From the NCBI RefSeq assembly GCF_001570425.1, contig NZ_BCSX01000021.1:62001-126000 (forward strand): a DNA stretch of 64,000 nt, given 5' to 3'. Under the pieces are notes generated by a model. It saw nothing but the letters and a program-made list of their open reading frames with translations, was not told the DNA's origin and did not search any database. Source of the DNA: Mycolicibacterium brisbanense (GTDB taxonomy: Bacteria; Actinomycetota; Actinomycetes; Mycobacteriales; Mycobacteriaceae). The translations under genes and the position numbers were made by a program. This document shows positions 9,147-18,237 of the stretch, in pieces (the first letter of the stretch is position 1; each line of letters begins with the position of its first letter).

Positions 9147-9152
9147 ACCCTA
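9147..9152 (-). promoter_or_regulatory. -10 box of the hydrolase-mtr promoter
   Basis: On the minus strand TAGGGT lies six bases before the GTG start at 9140, matching TANNNT and leaderless geometry. The palindrome at 9165-9180 would overlap the -35 region. Confidence 0.5.
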
Positions 9153-9164
9153 ACCGGCGGTTGC

Positions 9165-9180
9165 GGTCACCCGGGTGACC
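9165..9180. promoter_or_regulatory. Perfect 16-bp palindrome between the hydrolase-mtr and mqo promoters
   Basis: GGTCACCCGGGTGACC is fully self-complementary. It sits at about -30 of the predicted hydrolase promoter and about 40 bases before the mqo -10 candidate GATAAT (9221-9226). It is a candidate operator for an unidentified regulator controlling both divergent genes. Confidence 0.5.
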
Positions 9181-9287
9181 AACAGCACTGGTACGCCCGC
9201 TCACCGGCTGAGGAGGCCGCGATAATCTTGGCAGAAGAACAGCCGTCGACGATGACGGGCGCTGCGAACGAAGGACGTGCGATTCAG

Positions 9288-10790
9288 GTGTCTGACGCAA
9301 AGGTAGCTGGGACCGATAAAACCGACGTCGTCCTGGTGGGTGCGGGGATCATGAGCGCCACGCTGGGGGCGCTGATCCGCCTGCTGGAACCGGATTGGTC
9401 CATCACCCTCGTCGAGCGCCTGGACGCCGCCGCCGCCGAGAGCAGCGACCCGTGGAACAACGCGGGCACGGGGCATTCGGCTCTGTGTGAGCTGAACTAC
9501 ACCCCGGAGAGCACCGGCGGCACCATCGACATCAGCAAGGCCGTCAACGTCAACGAGCAGTTCCAGGTCTCGCGGCAGTTCTGGGCCTACGCCGCCGAGA
9601 ACGGCGTGCTGACCGACGTCCGCAGCTTCCTCAACCCGGTTCCGCACGTCAGCTTCGTGCACGGGGCCGAGAATGTCGGCTACCTCAAGCGCCGTTACGA
9701 CGCCTTGGTCGGCAATCCGCTGTTCGCCTCGATGGAGTTCATCGACGACAAGGACGAGTTCGCCCGGCGGCTGCCGTTCATGGCCAAGGGTCGCGACTTC
9801 TCCGATCCGGTTGCGCTCAACTGGACGGAGGCAGGCACCGACGTCGACTTCGGCTCGCTGTCGCGTCAGCTCATCGGTTTCACCGCGCAGCGCGGCATGG
9901 ACACGCTGTTCGGCCACGAGGTCGAGAACCTGCGCAAGGAATCCGACGGCACCTGGACGCTCAAGGTGACCAATCGCCGCACCGGCCTCAAGCGCAAGAT
10001 CAACGCCAAGTTCGTGTTCGTCGGCGCGGGCGGCGGGGCGCTGCCGTTGCTGCAGAAGGCCGGCATCCCGGAGGCCAAGGGCTTCGGCGGCTTCCCTGTC
10101 GGTGGGGCATTCCTGCGGACCGACAACCAGGAGCTCACCGCCGGACATCGGGCCAAGGTGTACGGGTTGCCGCCGCTGGGTGCGCCGCCGATGTCGGTGC
10201 CCCACCTGGACACCCGCGTGATCAAGGGCAAGCAGTGGCTGCTGTTCGGCCCGTTCGCCGGGTGGTCGCCGAAGTTCCTCAAGCAGGGCAAGGTCACCGA
10301 TCTGCCGTTCTCGGTCAAGCCCGACAACATCATGTCGATGCTCGGCGTCGGGCTCACCGAGATGAGTCTGGTCAACTACCTCGTCGGCCAGCTGTTGCTC
10401 AGCGAGGCCGACCGTGTCGACACGTTGCGTGAATTCGCGCCCAGCGCAGTCGATTCCGATTGGGAGCTGGACATCGCGGGGCAGCGTGTGCAGGTTATCC
10501 GGCGCAAGGGCGCAGGCGGTGTGCTGGAGTTCGGCACCACTGTGCTCTCGGCGGCCGACGGCAGCATCGCCGGGTTGCTGGGCGCGTCGCCCGGGGCGTC
10601 CACCGCGGTGCCTGCCATGCTCGACGTGCTCGAGCGGTGCTTCGCCGACCGGTACGCGGGCTGGACACCCAAGCTCAAGGAGATGGTCCCCTCGCTGGGC
10701 ACCAAGCTGTCCAACGAACCCAAGCTCTATGAGGAGGTGTGGGCATGGGGCACCCGGGCATTGAAGCTCGACGCCCCGGCCGGCGTGTGA
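9288..10790 (+). CDS. mqo: Malate:quinone oxidoreductase
   Basis: A membrane-associated FAD enzyme that oxidises malate to oxaloacetate and passes electrons to menaquinone. [15 protein letters not shown] is the N-terminal FAD motif, followed by the family hallmark [18 protein letters not shown]; the C-terminus has the [15 protein letters not shown] motif. About 500 residues, as usual. GTG 9288 aligns with the N-terminus of the M. tuberculosis protein, but ATG 9252 and TTG 9228 are in frame and possible. A GATAAT -10 box at 9221-9226 would exclude the TTG. Confidence 0.93.
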   Translation: MSDAKVAGTDKTDVVLVGAGIMSATLGALIRLLEPDWSITLVERLDAAAAESSDPWNNAGTGHSALCELNYTPESTGGTIDISKAVNVNEQFQVSRQFWAYAAENGVLTDVRSFLNPVPHVSFVHGAENVGYLKRRYDALVGNPLFASMEFIDDKDEFARRLPFMAKGRDFSDPVALNWTEAGTDVDFGSLSRQLIGFTAQRGMDTLFGHEVENLRKESDGTWTLKVTNRRTGLKRKINAKFVFVGAGGGALPLLQKAGIPEAKGFGGFPVGGAFLRTDNQELTAGHRAKVYGLPPLGAPPMSVPHLDTRVIKGKQWLLFGPFAGWSPKFLKQGKVTDLPFSVKPDNIMSMLGVGLTEMSLVNYLVGQLLLSEADRVDTLREFAPSAVDSDWELDIAGQRVQVIRRKGAGGVLEFGTTVLSAADGSIAGLLGASPGASTAVPAMLDVLERCFADRYAGWTPKLKEMVPSLGTKLSNEPKLYEEVWAWGTRALKLDAPAGV

Positions 10791-10803
10791 CGGCGGTGGG
10801 CAT

Positions 10804-11289
10804 ATGACGGTCGCCCCGCGTCGTAGTTGGGCCAAAGATCTCGACGCCGCAACGCTTTACAAGTTGCTCAAGCTGCGCATCGAGGTGTTCGTGGTCGAGC
10901 AGGCCTGCCCGTACCCGGAGCTCGACGGCCGTGATCTGCTGGCCGAGACCCGGCACTTCTGGCTCGAAGGCCCCGACGGTGAGGTGATCTCCACGCTGCG
11001 GCTCATGGAGGAACATCCCGGCGGGGAGAAGGCTTTTCGCATCGGCCGCGTGTGCACCAAACGGGACGCGCGCGGCCAGGGGCATACCACCCGGCTGATG
11101 CAGGCTGCGTTGGCCGAGGTCGGCGACTACCCGTGTCACATCGACGCCCAGACCTACCTGGAGGACATGTACTCCCGGCACGGATTCGTGCGCGACGGTG
11201 AGGAGTATCTCGACGACGGCATTCCGCATGTGCCGATGTTGCGCCCCGGAGCGCGGACCGACGAGCGCTTGCGCGAGGAGCCGAGATGA
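10804..11289 (+). CDS. GNAT-family N-acetyltransferase (ElaA-like)
   Basis: A 161-residue acetyltransferase. [21 protein letters not shown] is the ElaA signature, and [15 protein letters not shown] is the acetyl-CoA loop. The acceptor is unknown. The last ten residues, [10 protein letters not shown], are encoded by the first unit of a 32-bp tandem repeat, and the stop codon overlaps the ATG of the mini-ORF made by the second unit. It therefore starts a translationally linked series leading to the chelatase. Positional match to Rv2851c. Confidence 0.86.
   Translation: MTVAPRRSWAKDLDAATLYKLLKLRIEVFVVEQACPYPELDGRDLLAETRHFWLEGPDGEVISTLRLMEEHPGGEKAFRIGRVCTKRDARGQGHTTRLMQAALAEVGDYPCHIDAQTYLEDMYSRHGFVRDGEEYLDDGIPHVPMLRPGARTDERLREEPR
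11257..11288 (+). repeat. Start-codon repeat, unit 1 of a 32-bp tandem pair
   Basis: The unit begins ACCGACGAGCGCTTGCG, continues with CGAGGAGCCGAG and ends in ATG. It encodes the C-terminus of the GNAT protein, a GCGAGGAG ribosome-binding site and the start of the mini-ORF. Unit 2 differs at one base. Confidence 0.85.
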
Positions 11290-11321
11290 CCGACGAGCGC
11301 TTGCGCGAGGAGCCGAAATGA
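11286..11321 (+). CDS. Mini-[14 protein letters not shown] coupling GNAT to the chelatase
   Basis: An 11-codon reading frame whose ATG overlaps the GNAT stop (ATGA) and whose TGA overlaps the chelatase ATG (ATGA). Its start is preceded by GCGAGGAG from repeat unit 1 and it contains the GCGAGGAG used by the chelatase. It probably acts as a translational relay rather than a functional peptide. A near twin occurs before cysG. Confidence 0.4.
   Translation: MTDERLREEPK
11289..11320 (+). repeat. Start-codon repeat, unit 2 of a 32-bp tandem pair
   Basis: 31 of 32 bases identical to unit 1; the difference is GAG-ATG versus GAA-ATG at the end. It delivers the ribosome-binding site and the ATG (11318-11320) of the chelatase gene. 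Confidence 0.85.
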
Positions 11322-13201
11322 CCTGGGCCTACCCGTTCAGCGCGATCGTCGGGCAGGACCGGTTGCGGCTCGCGCTGGTGCTGTGCGCCGTGCGGCCCGA
11401 GATCGGCGGCGTGTTGATCCGCGGCGAGAAAGGTACAGCCAAGTCGACTGCGGTGCGGGCGTTGGCGGCGGTGTTGTCCGCGGTCGACGACGATGCTCGG
11501 CTGGTCGAGCTGCCGATCGGGGCGACCGAGGACCGCGTGGTCGGATCGCTGGATCTGCAGAAGGTGCTGCGTGACGGCGAGCATGCGTTTTCGCCCGGCC
11601 TGCTGGCCCGCGCGCACGGCGGGGTGCTCTACGTCGACGAGGTCAACCTGCTGCACGACCATCTGGTCGACGTGCTGCTCGACGCCGCCGCGATGGGTCG
11701 GGTGCACGTCGAGCGCGACGGCATCTCGCACTCGCACGAGGCCCGTTTCGTACTGATCGGCACCATGAACCCCGAGGAGGGGGAGCTGCGGCCGCAGCTG
11801 CTGGACCGGTTCGGGCTGACCGTCGATGTCGCGGCATCACGTGAGGTCGATGTCCGGGTCGAGGTGATCCGGGCCAGGATGGCATTCGAGGCCGACCCCG
11901 AGGGTTTCGTGCACCGCTACGCCAACGCTGATGCCGAGGTGGCCCGGCGGATCGCTCAGGCGCGGACCGCGATCGGATCAGTCGTGTTGCCCGACAACGA
12001 GTTACGGCGTATCGCCGCCCTGTGTGCAGCCTTCGACGTCGACGGCATGCGCGCCGATCTGGTGGTGGCGCGTACCGCGGTCGCGCACGCCGCGTGGCGT
12101 GCGGCCGCCATCGTCGGGGTGGACGAAACGACAACAATCACCGTCGAGGAAGAAGACATCCGGGTGGCCGCCGAACTGGCGTTGCCGCACCGACGGCGCC
12201 GCGATCCGTTCGACGATCCCGGGCTGGATCCCGAGCGCCTGGACGAGGCCATGGACCAGGCGGCCGAGGCCGCCGCCGAGCCGAACGCGGGTGACGATCC
12301 CGAGTTCGACCCCGATCCGCCCGGCGGTGGCGGTGAATCCGTCTCCTCGCCGGAAAGTCAAAGTTCCCAAGGCAATTCGAAGCCTAACCGCCCCAGCGCA
12401 CCACCCGCGGCGGTGTTTCGTACCAAGGCGCTGGTGGTGCCGGGTGTCGGTGAGGGCGCGCCGGGCCGGCGTTCGCGGGCACGCAACCGCACCGGCACGC
12501 CCATCGCGGCCACCGCCGAGCCGGGCGCGGGACACGGTCTGCACGTGTTCGGCACGCTGCTGGCCACCGCAGGGCGCCAGGCCCAGGCGGGCCGGCCGCG
12601 CCCTGCTCCCGACGATGTCCGGCGCGCGATTCGCGAAGGCCGGGAAGGCAATCTGGTGATCTTCGTCGTCGACGCATCCGGGTCGATGGCTGCGCGTGAC
12701 CGCATGTCGGCGGTCGGCGGCGCCACGCTGTCGCTGCTGCGCGATGCCTATCAGCGCCGAGACAAGGTCGCGGTGATCACGTTCCGTCAGCAGGACGCGC
12801 GGGTGCTGCTGCCTCCGACGTCGTCGGTGCACATCGCCAGCCGGCGGTTGGCAAGGTTCGACACGGGCGGGAAAACCCCACTGGCGCAAGGCTTGTTGGC
12901 TGCCCGCGATGTGGTGGTGCGTGAGCGGGCCCGTGATAGGGCGCGTCGTCCGCTGGTCGTGCTGCTCACCGACGGGCGGGCCACCGGCGGCCCCGACCCG
13001 CTGGGCCGTACGCGGGCGGCTGCGGGCCTGCTGGTCGCCGAAGGAGCCGCGGCCGTTGTGGTCGATTGTGAAACGTCTTTTGTGCGGCTGGGTTTGGCGG
13101 AGCAACTGGCCCAACAGCTCGGTGCCCCGGCTGTGCGTTTGGAGCACCTGCGCGCCGACAGTCTGACCCGGCTGGTGACGGCGCGGGCCGACGCCGCATA
13201 G
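11318..13201 (+). CDS. Fused ChlI/ChlD-type AAA+ metal chelatase subunit
   Basis: A 627-residue protein combining an AAA+ ATPase (about 1-290; Walker A GEKGTAKS at 37-44, Walker [12 protein letters not shown]) with a proline/acidic linker (about 305-410) and a C-terminal VWA domain whose MIDAS motif [13 protein letters not shown] begins at 452. It corresponds to Rv2850c, annotated as magnesium chelatase. Mycobacteria make no chlorophyll, and the next genes are cobO, cobB and cysG, so it is more likely the ATPase partner of CobN in cobalt insertion. That role is inference. ATG 11318 follows GCGAGGAG from the tandem repeat. Confidence 0.9.
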   Translation: MTWAYPFSAIVGQDRLRLALVLCAVRPEIGGVLIRGEKGTAKSTAVRALAAVLSAVDDDARLVELPIGATEDRVVGSLDLQKVLRDGEHAFSPGLLARAHGGVLYVDEVNLLHDHLVDVLLDAAAMGRVHVERDGISHSHEARFVLIGTMNPEEGELRPQLLDRFGLTVDVAASREVDVRVEVIRARMAFEADPEGFVHRYANADAEVARRIAQARTAIGSVVLPDNELRRIAALCAAFDVDGMRADLVVARTAVAHAAWRAAAIVGVDETTTITVEEEDIRVAAELALPHRRRRDPFDDPGLDPERLDEAMDQAAEAAAEPNAGDDPEFDPDPPGGGGESVSSPESQSSQGNSKPNRPSAPPAAVFRTKALVVPGVGEGAPGRRSRARNRTGTPIAATAEPGAGHGLHVFGTLLATAGRQAQAGRPRPAPDDVRRAIREGREGNLVIFVVDASGSMAARDRMSAVGGATLSLLRDAYQRRDKVAVITFRQQDARVLLPPTSSVHIASRRLARFDTGGKTPLAQGLLAARDVVVRERARDRARRPLVVLLTDGRATGGPDPLGRTRAAAGLLVAEGAAAVVVDCETSFVRLGLAEQLAQQLGAPAVRLEHLRADSLTRLVTARADAA

Positions 13202-13221
13202 CGCGAAAGAGAGGACCAGTC

Positions 13222-13836
13222 ATGCCACAGGGCCAGCCGCTCACCGTTCCCGACGACGGGCTGACCACCAAAGCCCGTCGCAACGCGCCGCTGCTGGCCG
13301 TGCACACGGGGCCGGGCAAGGGCAAATCCACCGCCGCGTTCGGCATGGCCCTGCGGGCCTGGAATCAGGGTTTCCGGGTTGCGGTGTTCCAGTTCGTCAA
13401 GAGCGCGAAGTGGAAGGTGGGGGAGGAGGCCGTGTTTCGTGAGCTCGGCCGACTGCACGACGAGCACGGCACAGGTGGGCCGGTGGAATGGCACAAGATG
13501 GGCTCGGGCTGGTCGTGGACCCGCAAGCACGGTTCTGACGTCGACCACGCCGCAGCGGCCGCCGACGGATGGGCGGAGATCACCCGCCGGCTCGCCGCCG
13601 AGCAGCACGACTTCTATGTGCTCGACGAGTTCACCTACCCGCTGAAATGGGGCTGGGTGGACGTCGCCGACGTCGTCGCCACCCTCACCGCGCGCCCCGG
13701 TACGCAGCATGTGGTCATCACCGGTCGCGACGCGCCGCAGGACCTGATCGACGCCGCCGACCTGGTGACCGAGATGACCAAGATCAAGCACCCGATGGAT
13801 GTCGGCCGCAAGGGCCAGAAGGGCATCGAGTGGTAG
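13222..13836 (+). CDS. cobO: Cob(I)yrinic acid a,c-diamide adenosyltransferase
   Basis: A 204-residue CobO/CobA/BtuR enzyme that transfers the adenosyl group of ATP to cobalt in corrinoids. The P-loop GPGKGKSTAAFG is at 30-41; DEFTYPLKWGW and the C-terminal KHPMDVGRKGQKGIEW are family hallmarks. GAGAGGAC precedes the ATG. It is followed by cobB after 94 bases that hold a 61-bp palindromic element. Confidence 0.95.
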   Translation: MPQGQPLTVPDDGLTTKARRNAPLLAVHTGPGKGKSTAAFGMALRAWNQGFRVAVFQFVKSAKWKVGEEAVFRELGRLHDEHGTGGPVEWHKMGSGWSWTRKHGSDVDHAAAAADGWAEITRRLAAEQHDFYVLDEFTYPLKWGWVDVADVVATLTARPGTQHVVITGRDAPQDLIDAADLVTEMTKIKHPMDVGRKGQKGIEW

Positions 13837-13860
13837 CAGGACGGCGCACACTCGCCGCTG

Positions 13861-13921
13861 CCGAGCGTGCGCGCAATGCCGGTATGACACGGCGTGTTGG
13901 GCGACAGACACGCACGCTCGC
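13861..13921 (-). repeat. 61-bp palindromic intergenic element, copy 2 (inverted)
   Basis: Arms CCGAGCGTGCG (13861-13871) and CGCACGCTCGC (13911-13921), complementary at 10 of 11 positions. The inner sequence is in the opposite orientation to copies 1 and 3. It lies within the cobO-cobB spacing, ending 9 bases before the cobB GTG, so the hairpin could affect cobB translation. Confidence 0.82.
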
Positions 13922-13930
13922 GGTGCTGGG

Positions 13931-15313
13931 GTGAGTACGGCGGCGACGACGACGACCCCGGCGGTGGTGATCGCCGCGCCCGCATCGGGCAGCGGGAAGA
14001 CCACGGTGGCAACGGGTCTGATCGGTGCACTGCGCCGCGCCGGGAACACGGTGGCGCCGTTCAAGGTCGGCCCGGATTTCATCGACCCCGGCTACCACGC
14101 ACTGGCGGCGGGCAGGCCGGGACGCAACCTCGATCCGGTGCTGGTCGGCGACGAGTTGATCGGCCCGCTGTACCGGCACGGCAGCTCCGGCGCTGACATC
14201 GCTGTCGTCGAGGGCGTGATGGGCCTGTTCGACGGGCGTATCGACGACCGGATGCACGGCACGCCACGGGGCTCCACGGCACAGGTCGCCGGTCTGCTCG
14301 GCGCCCCCGTGGTGCTGGTGGTCGACGCGCGTGGGCAGAGTCACAGCGTCGCGGCCCTCTTGCACGGCTTTGCGACGTTCGACCCGGATGTGCACGTCGC
14401 GGGGGTCATCCTCAACCGGGTCGGCTCGCCCCGGCATGAGGAGGTGCTGCGGCAGGCCTGCGAGCACGCCGGCGTCGCGGTGTTCGGGGCGATCCCGCGT
14501 GACGACGAACTAGCTGTTCCGTCAAGACATTTGGGCCTCGTCACCGCGGTCGAACACGGCCGACGGGCGGCCGCCGCGGTGGCCGCGATGACGGCTCTCG
14601 TGGCCCGGCACGTCGACCTGGCGGCGGTGCAGGCGGCCGCGGCCGCCCATGTGGCGGCCCAACCGTGGTCCGCCGACGGCGGCAGTCCGGTGGCCGAGAT
14701 CACGGTCGCGCTGGCGGCGGGCAAGGCGTTCAGCTTCGGTTACACCGAGCACGGCGAACTGCTGCGCGCAGCGGGTGCGGTGGTCGCGGAGTTCGACCCG
14801 CTGACCGATCCGTTGCCGCCGGGCACCGACGCGCTCGTGCTGCCGGGCGGTTTCCCCGAGCAGTTCACCGCCGAATTGTCCGCCAACGACGTTGTGCGCG
14901 AGCAGATCCGCGGTCTGGCACGCCGTGGTGCACCGGTGCATGCCGAATGCGCGGGCCTGACCTATCTGCTCGACGATCTCGACGGAGCGCCGATGTGCGG
15001 GGTGCTGGCCGGCTCGGCGCGGTTCACCGAACGACTGACCCTCGGTTACCGCGACGCCGTCGCGGTGGTCGACTCGTCACTGCACACCGCGGGCGCCAGG
15101 GTCACCGGACATGAATTCCACCGCACCGCAGTCACTTTCGCCGACAAGCAGGATCCGGCGTGGGCCTTCACCGACGCGCAGCGCCGTCGCGTCACCGATG
15201 GTGCGGTGCGAGGCGGGGTACATGCGGGCTACCTGCACACCCACCCAGCCGCTCACCCGCAGGCCATCACCCGGTTCGTGGCTGCGGCGGCACGCTCTAA
15301 GCTCGGCGGGTGA
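13931..15313 (+). CDS. cobB: Cobyrinic (hydrogenobyrinic) acid a,c-diamide synthase
   Basis: A 460-residue ATP- and glutamine-dependent enzyme that amidates the a and c carboxylates of the corrin ring. The N-terminal P-loop APASGSGKTT is at 16-25 and EGVMGLFDG follows; the C-terminal glutaminase domain carries the nucleophile in HAECAGLTYLL (Cys340). The GTG at 13931 is chosen because any longer frame would read through the palindromic element. The Shine-Dalgarno is weak (GCTGGGG), and the gene depends on a site bordering the repeat. Confidence 0.93.
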   Translation: MSTAATTTTPAVVIAAPASGSGKTTVATGLIGALRRAGNTVAPFKVGPDFIDPGYHALAAGRPGRNLDPVLVGDELIGPLYRHGSSGADIAVVEGVMGLFDGRIDDRMHGTPRGSTAQVAGLLGAPVVLVVDARGQSHSVAALLHGFATFDPDVHVAGVILNRVGSPRHEEVLRQACEHAGVAVFGAIPRDDELAVPSRHLGLVTAVEHGRRAAAAVAAMTALVARHVDLAAVQAAAAAHVAAQPWSADGGSPVAEITVALAAGKAFSFGYTEHGELLRAAGAVVAEFDPLTDPLPPGTDALVLPGGFPEQFTAELSANDVVREQIRGLARRGAPVHAECAGLTYLLDDLDGAPMCGVLAGSARFTERLTLGYRDAVAVVDSSLHTAGARVTGHEFHRTAVTFADKQDPAWAFTDAQRRRVTDGAVRGGVHAGYLHTHPAAHPQAITRFVAAAARSKLGG

Positions 15314-15369
15314 TGCGGACGCGAGGAGCAGTTGTGACGGGCGAGCGCGGGCGCGAGGAGTCGAAATGA
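15313..15369 (+). CDS. Mini-ORF MRTRGAVVTGERGREESK between cobB and cysG
   Basis: An 18-codon frame. Its ATG shares one base with the cobB stop (TGATG) and its TGA overlaps the in-frame ATG at 15366 of cysG (ATGA). The second half, VTGERGREESK, is a diverged copy of [11 protein letters not shown] found before the chelatase, and an internal GTG (15334) has its own CGAGGAG site. This repeats the same relay arrangement in a second place. Confidence 0.35.
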   Translation: MRTRGAVVTGERGREESK

Positions 15370-15370
15370 C
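15336..15370 (+). repeat. Diverged start-codon repeat before cysG
   Basis: About 30 of 35 bases match the repeat at 11289-11320 plus flanks, including GCGCGAGGAG and CGAAATGAC. Further degenerate units with CGAGGAG and a start codon followed by AC lie on both sides (15311-15338 and 15366-15397), giving three stacked start signals before cysG. Confidence 0.65.
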
Positions 15371-15392
15371 GTCGCCCACGCGAGGAGCTGCA

Positions 15393-16601
15393 ATGACCGA
15401 GAACGCCTACCTCGTCGGCCTGCGCCTGGCGGGCAGAAAGGTCGTCGTTGTCGGCGGCGGCACCGTCGCCCAGCGTCGACTGCCGTTGCTGATCGCCAAC
15501 GGCGCCGATGTGCACGTCATCGCCCGCGCCGCCACCCCGGCGGTCGAGGCCCTGGCGCAGGCGGACCCCGGCGTCACCCTCGCCCTGCGCGATTACCAGC
15601 CCGGCGATCTCGACGGCGCCTGGTATGTCATCGCGGCCACCGACGATCACGCCGTCAACACCGCCATCTCCGACGAGGCTCAGCAGCGCCGCATCTTCTG
15701 TGTGCGCGCCGACATTGCCCGCGAGGGGTCGGCGGTGACGCCGGCCACCTTCGATTACGACGGACTGTCGGTCGGCGTGCTGGCCGGCGGCGAGCACCGT
15801 CGTTCGGCCGCCATCCGCTCGGCCATTCATGAGGCGCTGCAGCGCGGCGTGATTACCGCCGAGACAACCGGCGAGGCACCGAGCGGCGTGGCGCTGGTGG
15901 GCGGCGGGCCGGGCGATCCCGAACTGATCACGGTGCGCGGCCGGCGGTTGCTGGCCCGCGCCGACGTCGTCGTCGCCGACCGGCTGGCGCCACAGGATCT
16001 GCTTGCCGAACTGGGGCCGCACGTCGAGGTGATCGACGCGGCGAAGATCCCGTACGGGCGCGCGATGGCGCAGGACGCCATCAACCAGGTTCTCGTCGAC
16101 CGGGCCCGGGCCGGAAAGTTCGTGGTGCGACTCAAGGGCGGCGACCCGTTCGTCTTCGCGCGGGGCTATGAAGAGGTGATCGCCTGTGCCGATGCCGGCA
16201 TTCCGGTCACTGTCGTGCCGGGTGTGACAAGTGCCATAGCAGTTCCCGCGCTGGCCGGTGTTCCCGTCACCCATCGGGGCCTCACGCACGAATTTGTGGT
16301 GGTCAGCGGGCATGTTGCGCCGGGGCATCCCGAATCGTTAGTGAATTGGAATGCGCTGGCGCAGATGACCGGCACCATCGTGCTGCTGATGGCCGTCGAG
16401 CGCATCGAGTTGTTTGCCAAAGCCCTTCTCGACGGGGGTCGACCTGCGGATACACCTGTTCTGGTGGTGCAGCATGGAAGTACGGTGGCACAGCGGACGT
16501 TGCGGGCCACTCTCGGTGACGCGCCGGAGAAGATCCGGGAAGACGGCATCCGACCTCCCGCGATCATCGTGATCGGGGCCGTGGCGGCGTTCGCCGGTTA
16601 A
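15393..16601 (+). CDS. cysG: Siroheme synthase-like: precorrin-2 dehydrogenase plus uroporphyrinogen-III C-methyltransferase
   Basis: About 402 residues. The N-terminal half (1-150) has GRKVVVVGGGTVAQRRL, an NAD-binding precorrin-2 dehydrogenase/ferrochelatase fold. The C-terminal half (about 165-402) is a SAM-dependent methyltransferase with VGGGPGDPELIT, VRLKGGDPFVFARG and the PGVTSA loop. It makes precorrin-2 and siroheme, the branch point for cobalamin and sulfite/nitrite reductase cofactors. Start 15393 matches known N-termini; the ATG at 15366 is in frame and also has a ribosome-binding site. Positional match to Rv2847c. Confidence 0.92.
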   Translation: MTENAYLVGLRLAGRKVVVVGGGTVAQRRLPLLIANGADVHVIARAATPAVEALAQADPGVTLALRDYQPGDLDGAWYVIAATDDHAVNTAISDEAQQRRIFCVRADIAREGSAVTPATFDYDGLSVGVLAGGEHRRSAAIRSAIHEALQRGVITAETTGEAPSGVALVGGGPGDPELITVRGRRLLARADVVVADRLAPQDLLAELGPHVEVIDAAKIPYGRAMAQDAINQVLVDRARAGKFVVRLKGGDPFVFARGYEEVIACADAGIPVTVVPGVTSAIAVPALAGVPVTHRGLTHEFVVVSGHVAPGHPESLVNWNALAQMTGTIVLLMAVERIELFAKALLDGGRPADTPVLVVQHGSTVAQRTLRATLGDAPEKIREDGIRPPAIIVIGAVAAFAG

Positions 16602-16620
16602 AGGATTCTTAAGATTACTG

Positions 16621-16626
16621 TAAGGT
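16621..16626 (+). promoter_or_regulatory. -10 box of a leaderless efpA promoter
   Basis: TAAGGT ends eight bases before the efpA ATG at 16635. The stretch from 16598 to 16630 is unusually AT-rich for this genome, and TTAAAG about 17 bases upstream could be a -35 element. No Shine-Dalgarno is visible. Confidence 0.5.
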
Positions 16627-16634
16627 AACCGGCT

Positions 16635-18233
16635 ATGACGGCTCTCAATGACGCAGAGCGCGCAGCAATGAACCGCGAAGCCGGGGAGGATCGGGTTTTG
16701 CCGATGTACCAGGCTGCAGGCAACGACGGTGACCAGCGTGACGGGATCGCTTCACGGCTCCCGGCATGGTTCCCGTCGTGGGGTTTTCTGTCGGCGGTCA
16801 TCGCCATCGCAGGCATGCAGCTGCTCGCCACCATGGACAGCACCGTCGCGATCGTCGCGCTCCCGCGCATCCAGGACGAACTCGGCCTGTCCGACGCCGG
16901 CCGCAGCTGGGTCATCACGGCCTATGTGCTGACCTTCGGCGGTTTGATGCTGCTCGGCGGACGCCTCGGCGACACCATCGGCCGCAAGCGCACCTTCATC
17001 GTCGGCGTCGCGCTGTTCACCATCGCCTCCATCCTGTGCGGCAGCGCGTGGAACGAGGCCACCATGGTGACCGCGCGGCTGCTGCAGGGCATCGGCGCGG
17101 CCATCGCGTCGCCCACCGGCCTGGCACTGGTCGCCACCACGTTCCCCAAGGGCCCGGCCCGCAACCTGGCCACCGCGGTGTTCGGCGCGATGACCGCGAT
17201 CGGCTCGGTGATGGGCCTGGTGGTCGGCGGGGCGCTCACCGAGGTGTCCTGGCGTTGGGCCTTCATGGTCAACGTGCCGATCGGTCTGGTGATGCTCTAC
17301 CTGGCCCGCACCGCGCTGCGCGAGACCAACCGCGAGCGCATGAAGCTGGACGCGGCCGGTGCGCTGCTGGCCACCCTGGCCTGCACCGCGGCGGTGTTCG
17401 CGTTCACCCAGGGCCCTGAGCGCGGCTGGCTCTCACCCGTCACGCTGGGTTCGGGTGCGGCCGCGGCGGTCTTCGGTCTCGCCTTCCTCATCGCCGAACG
17501 CACCGCGGAGAACCCCGTCGTCCCGTTCGACCTGTTCCACGAGCGCAACCGCATCGCCACCTTCGCCGCGATCTTCCTGGCCGGCGGCGTGCTGTTCACC
17601 CTGACCGTGCTGATCGGCCTGTACGTGCAGGACATTCTCGGCTACAGCGCCCTGCACGCCGGTATCGGGTTCATCCCGTTCGTGGTCGGCATGGGCATCG
17701 GCCTCGGCGTGGCCTCACAGGCCGTGCGGTTCTTCTCGCCGCGGGTCCTGGTCATCGCCGGCGGAATCCTGGTGCTGGGGGCGATGCTGTACGGCTCGAC
17801 GCTGCACGCGGGCATCCCGTACTTCCCGAACCTGGTGGTTCCGATCACCATCGGCGGCATCGGCATCGGCATGATCGTGGTGCCGCTGACGCTGGCCGCC
17901 ATCGCCGGAGTGGGCTTCGACCGGATCGGTCCGGCGTCGGCCATCGCGCTGATGCTGCAGAACCTGGGTGGCCCGCTGGTGTTGTCGGTGATCCAGGCCG
18001 TCATCACCTCGCGCACGCTCTACCTCGGCGGCACCACCGGTCCCGTCAAGAACATGAACCACGCGCAACTGGCCGCGCTGGACGCCGGCTACACCTACGG
18101 CTTGCTGTGGGTGGCTGCGGTCGCGGTCCTGGTCGGCGGAGCGGCCCTGTTCATCGGGTACACCGCTGAGCAGGTGGCCCACGCGCAGGACGTCAAGGAC
18201 GCCATGGACGCCGGCGAGCTCGACGTCGAATGA
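16635..18233 (+). CDS. efpA: EfpA, DHA2-family MFS efflux transporter
   Basis: A 532-residue inner-membrane major facilitator with about 14 hydrophobic segments. A hydrophilic N-terminus of about 50 residues precedes the first helix. ATMDSTVAIVALPRIQ and GGRLGDTIGRKRTFI (the loop 2-3 motif) are present, as are LYLGGTTGPVKNMNHAQ and other stretches I recall from M. tuberculosis EfpA (Rv2846c). EfpA is linked to drug tolerance and lipid export. Probably transcribed from its own leaderless promoter. Confidence 0.93.
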   Translation: MTALNDAERAAMNREAGEDRVLPMYQAAGNDGDQRDGIASRLPAWFPSWGFLSAVIAIAGMQLLATMDSTVAIVALPRIQDELGLSDAGRSWVITAYVLTFGGLMLLGGRLGDTIGRKRTFIVGVALFTIASILCGSAWNEATMVTARLLQGIGAAIASPTGLALVATTFPKGPARNLATAVFGAMTAIGSVMGLVVGGALTEVSWRWAFMVNVPIGLVMLYLARTALRETNRERMKLDAAGALLATLACTAAVFAFTQGPERGWLSPVTLGSGAAAAVFGLAFLIAERTAENPVVPFDLFHERNRIATFAAIFLAGGVLFTLTVLIGLYVQDILGYSALHAGIGFIPFVVGMGIGLGVASQAVRFFSPRVLVIAGGILVLGAMLYGSTLHAGIPYFPNLVVPITIGGIGIGMIVVPLTLAAIAGVGFDRIGPASAIALMLQNLGGPLVLSVIQAVITSRTLYLGGTTGPVKNMNHAQLAALDAGYTYGLLWVAAVAVLVGGAALFIGYTAEQVAHAQDVKDAMDAGELDVE

Positions 18234-18237
18234 CGCC

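Noticed and set aside
11150..13221. A cobalamin riboswitch before the chelatase-cob operon
   Set aside because: I could not find the B12-box signature, and the genes overlap with no room for a leader.
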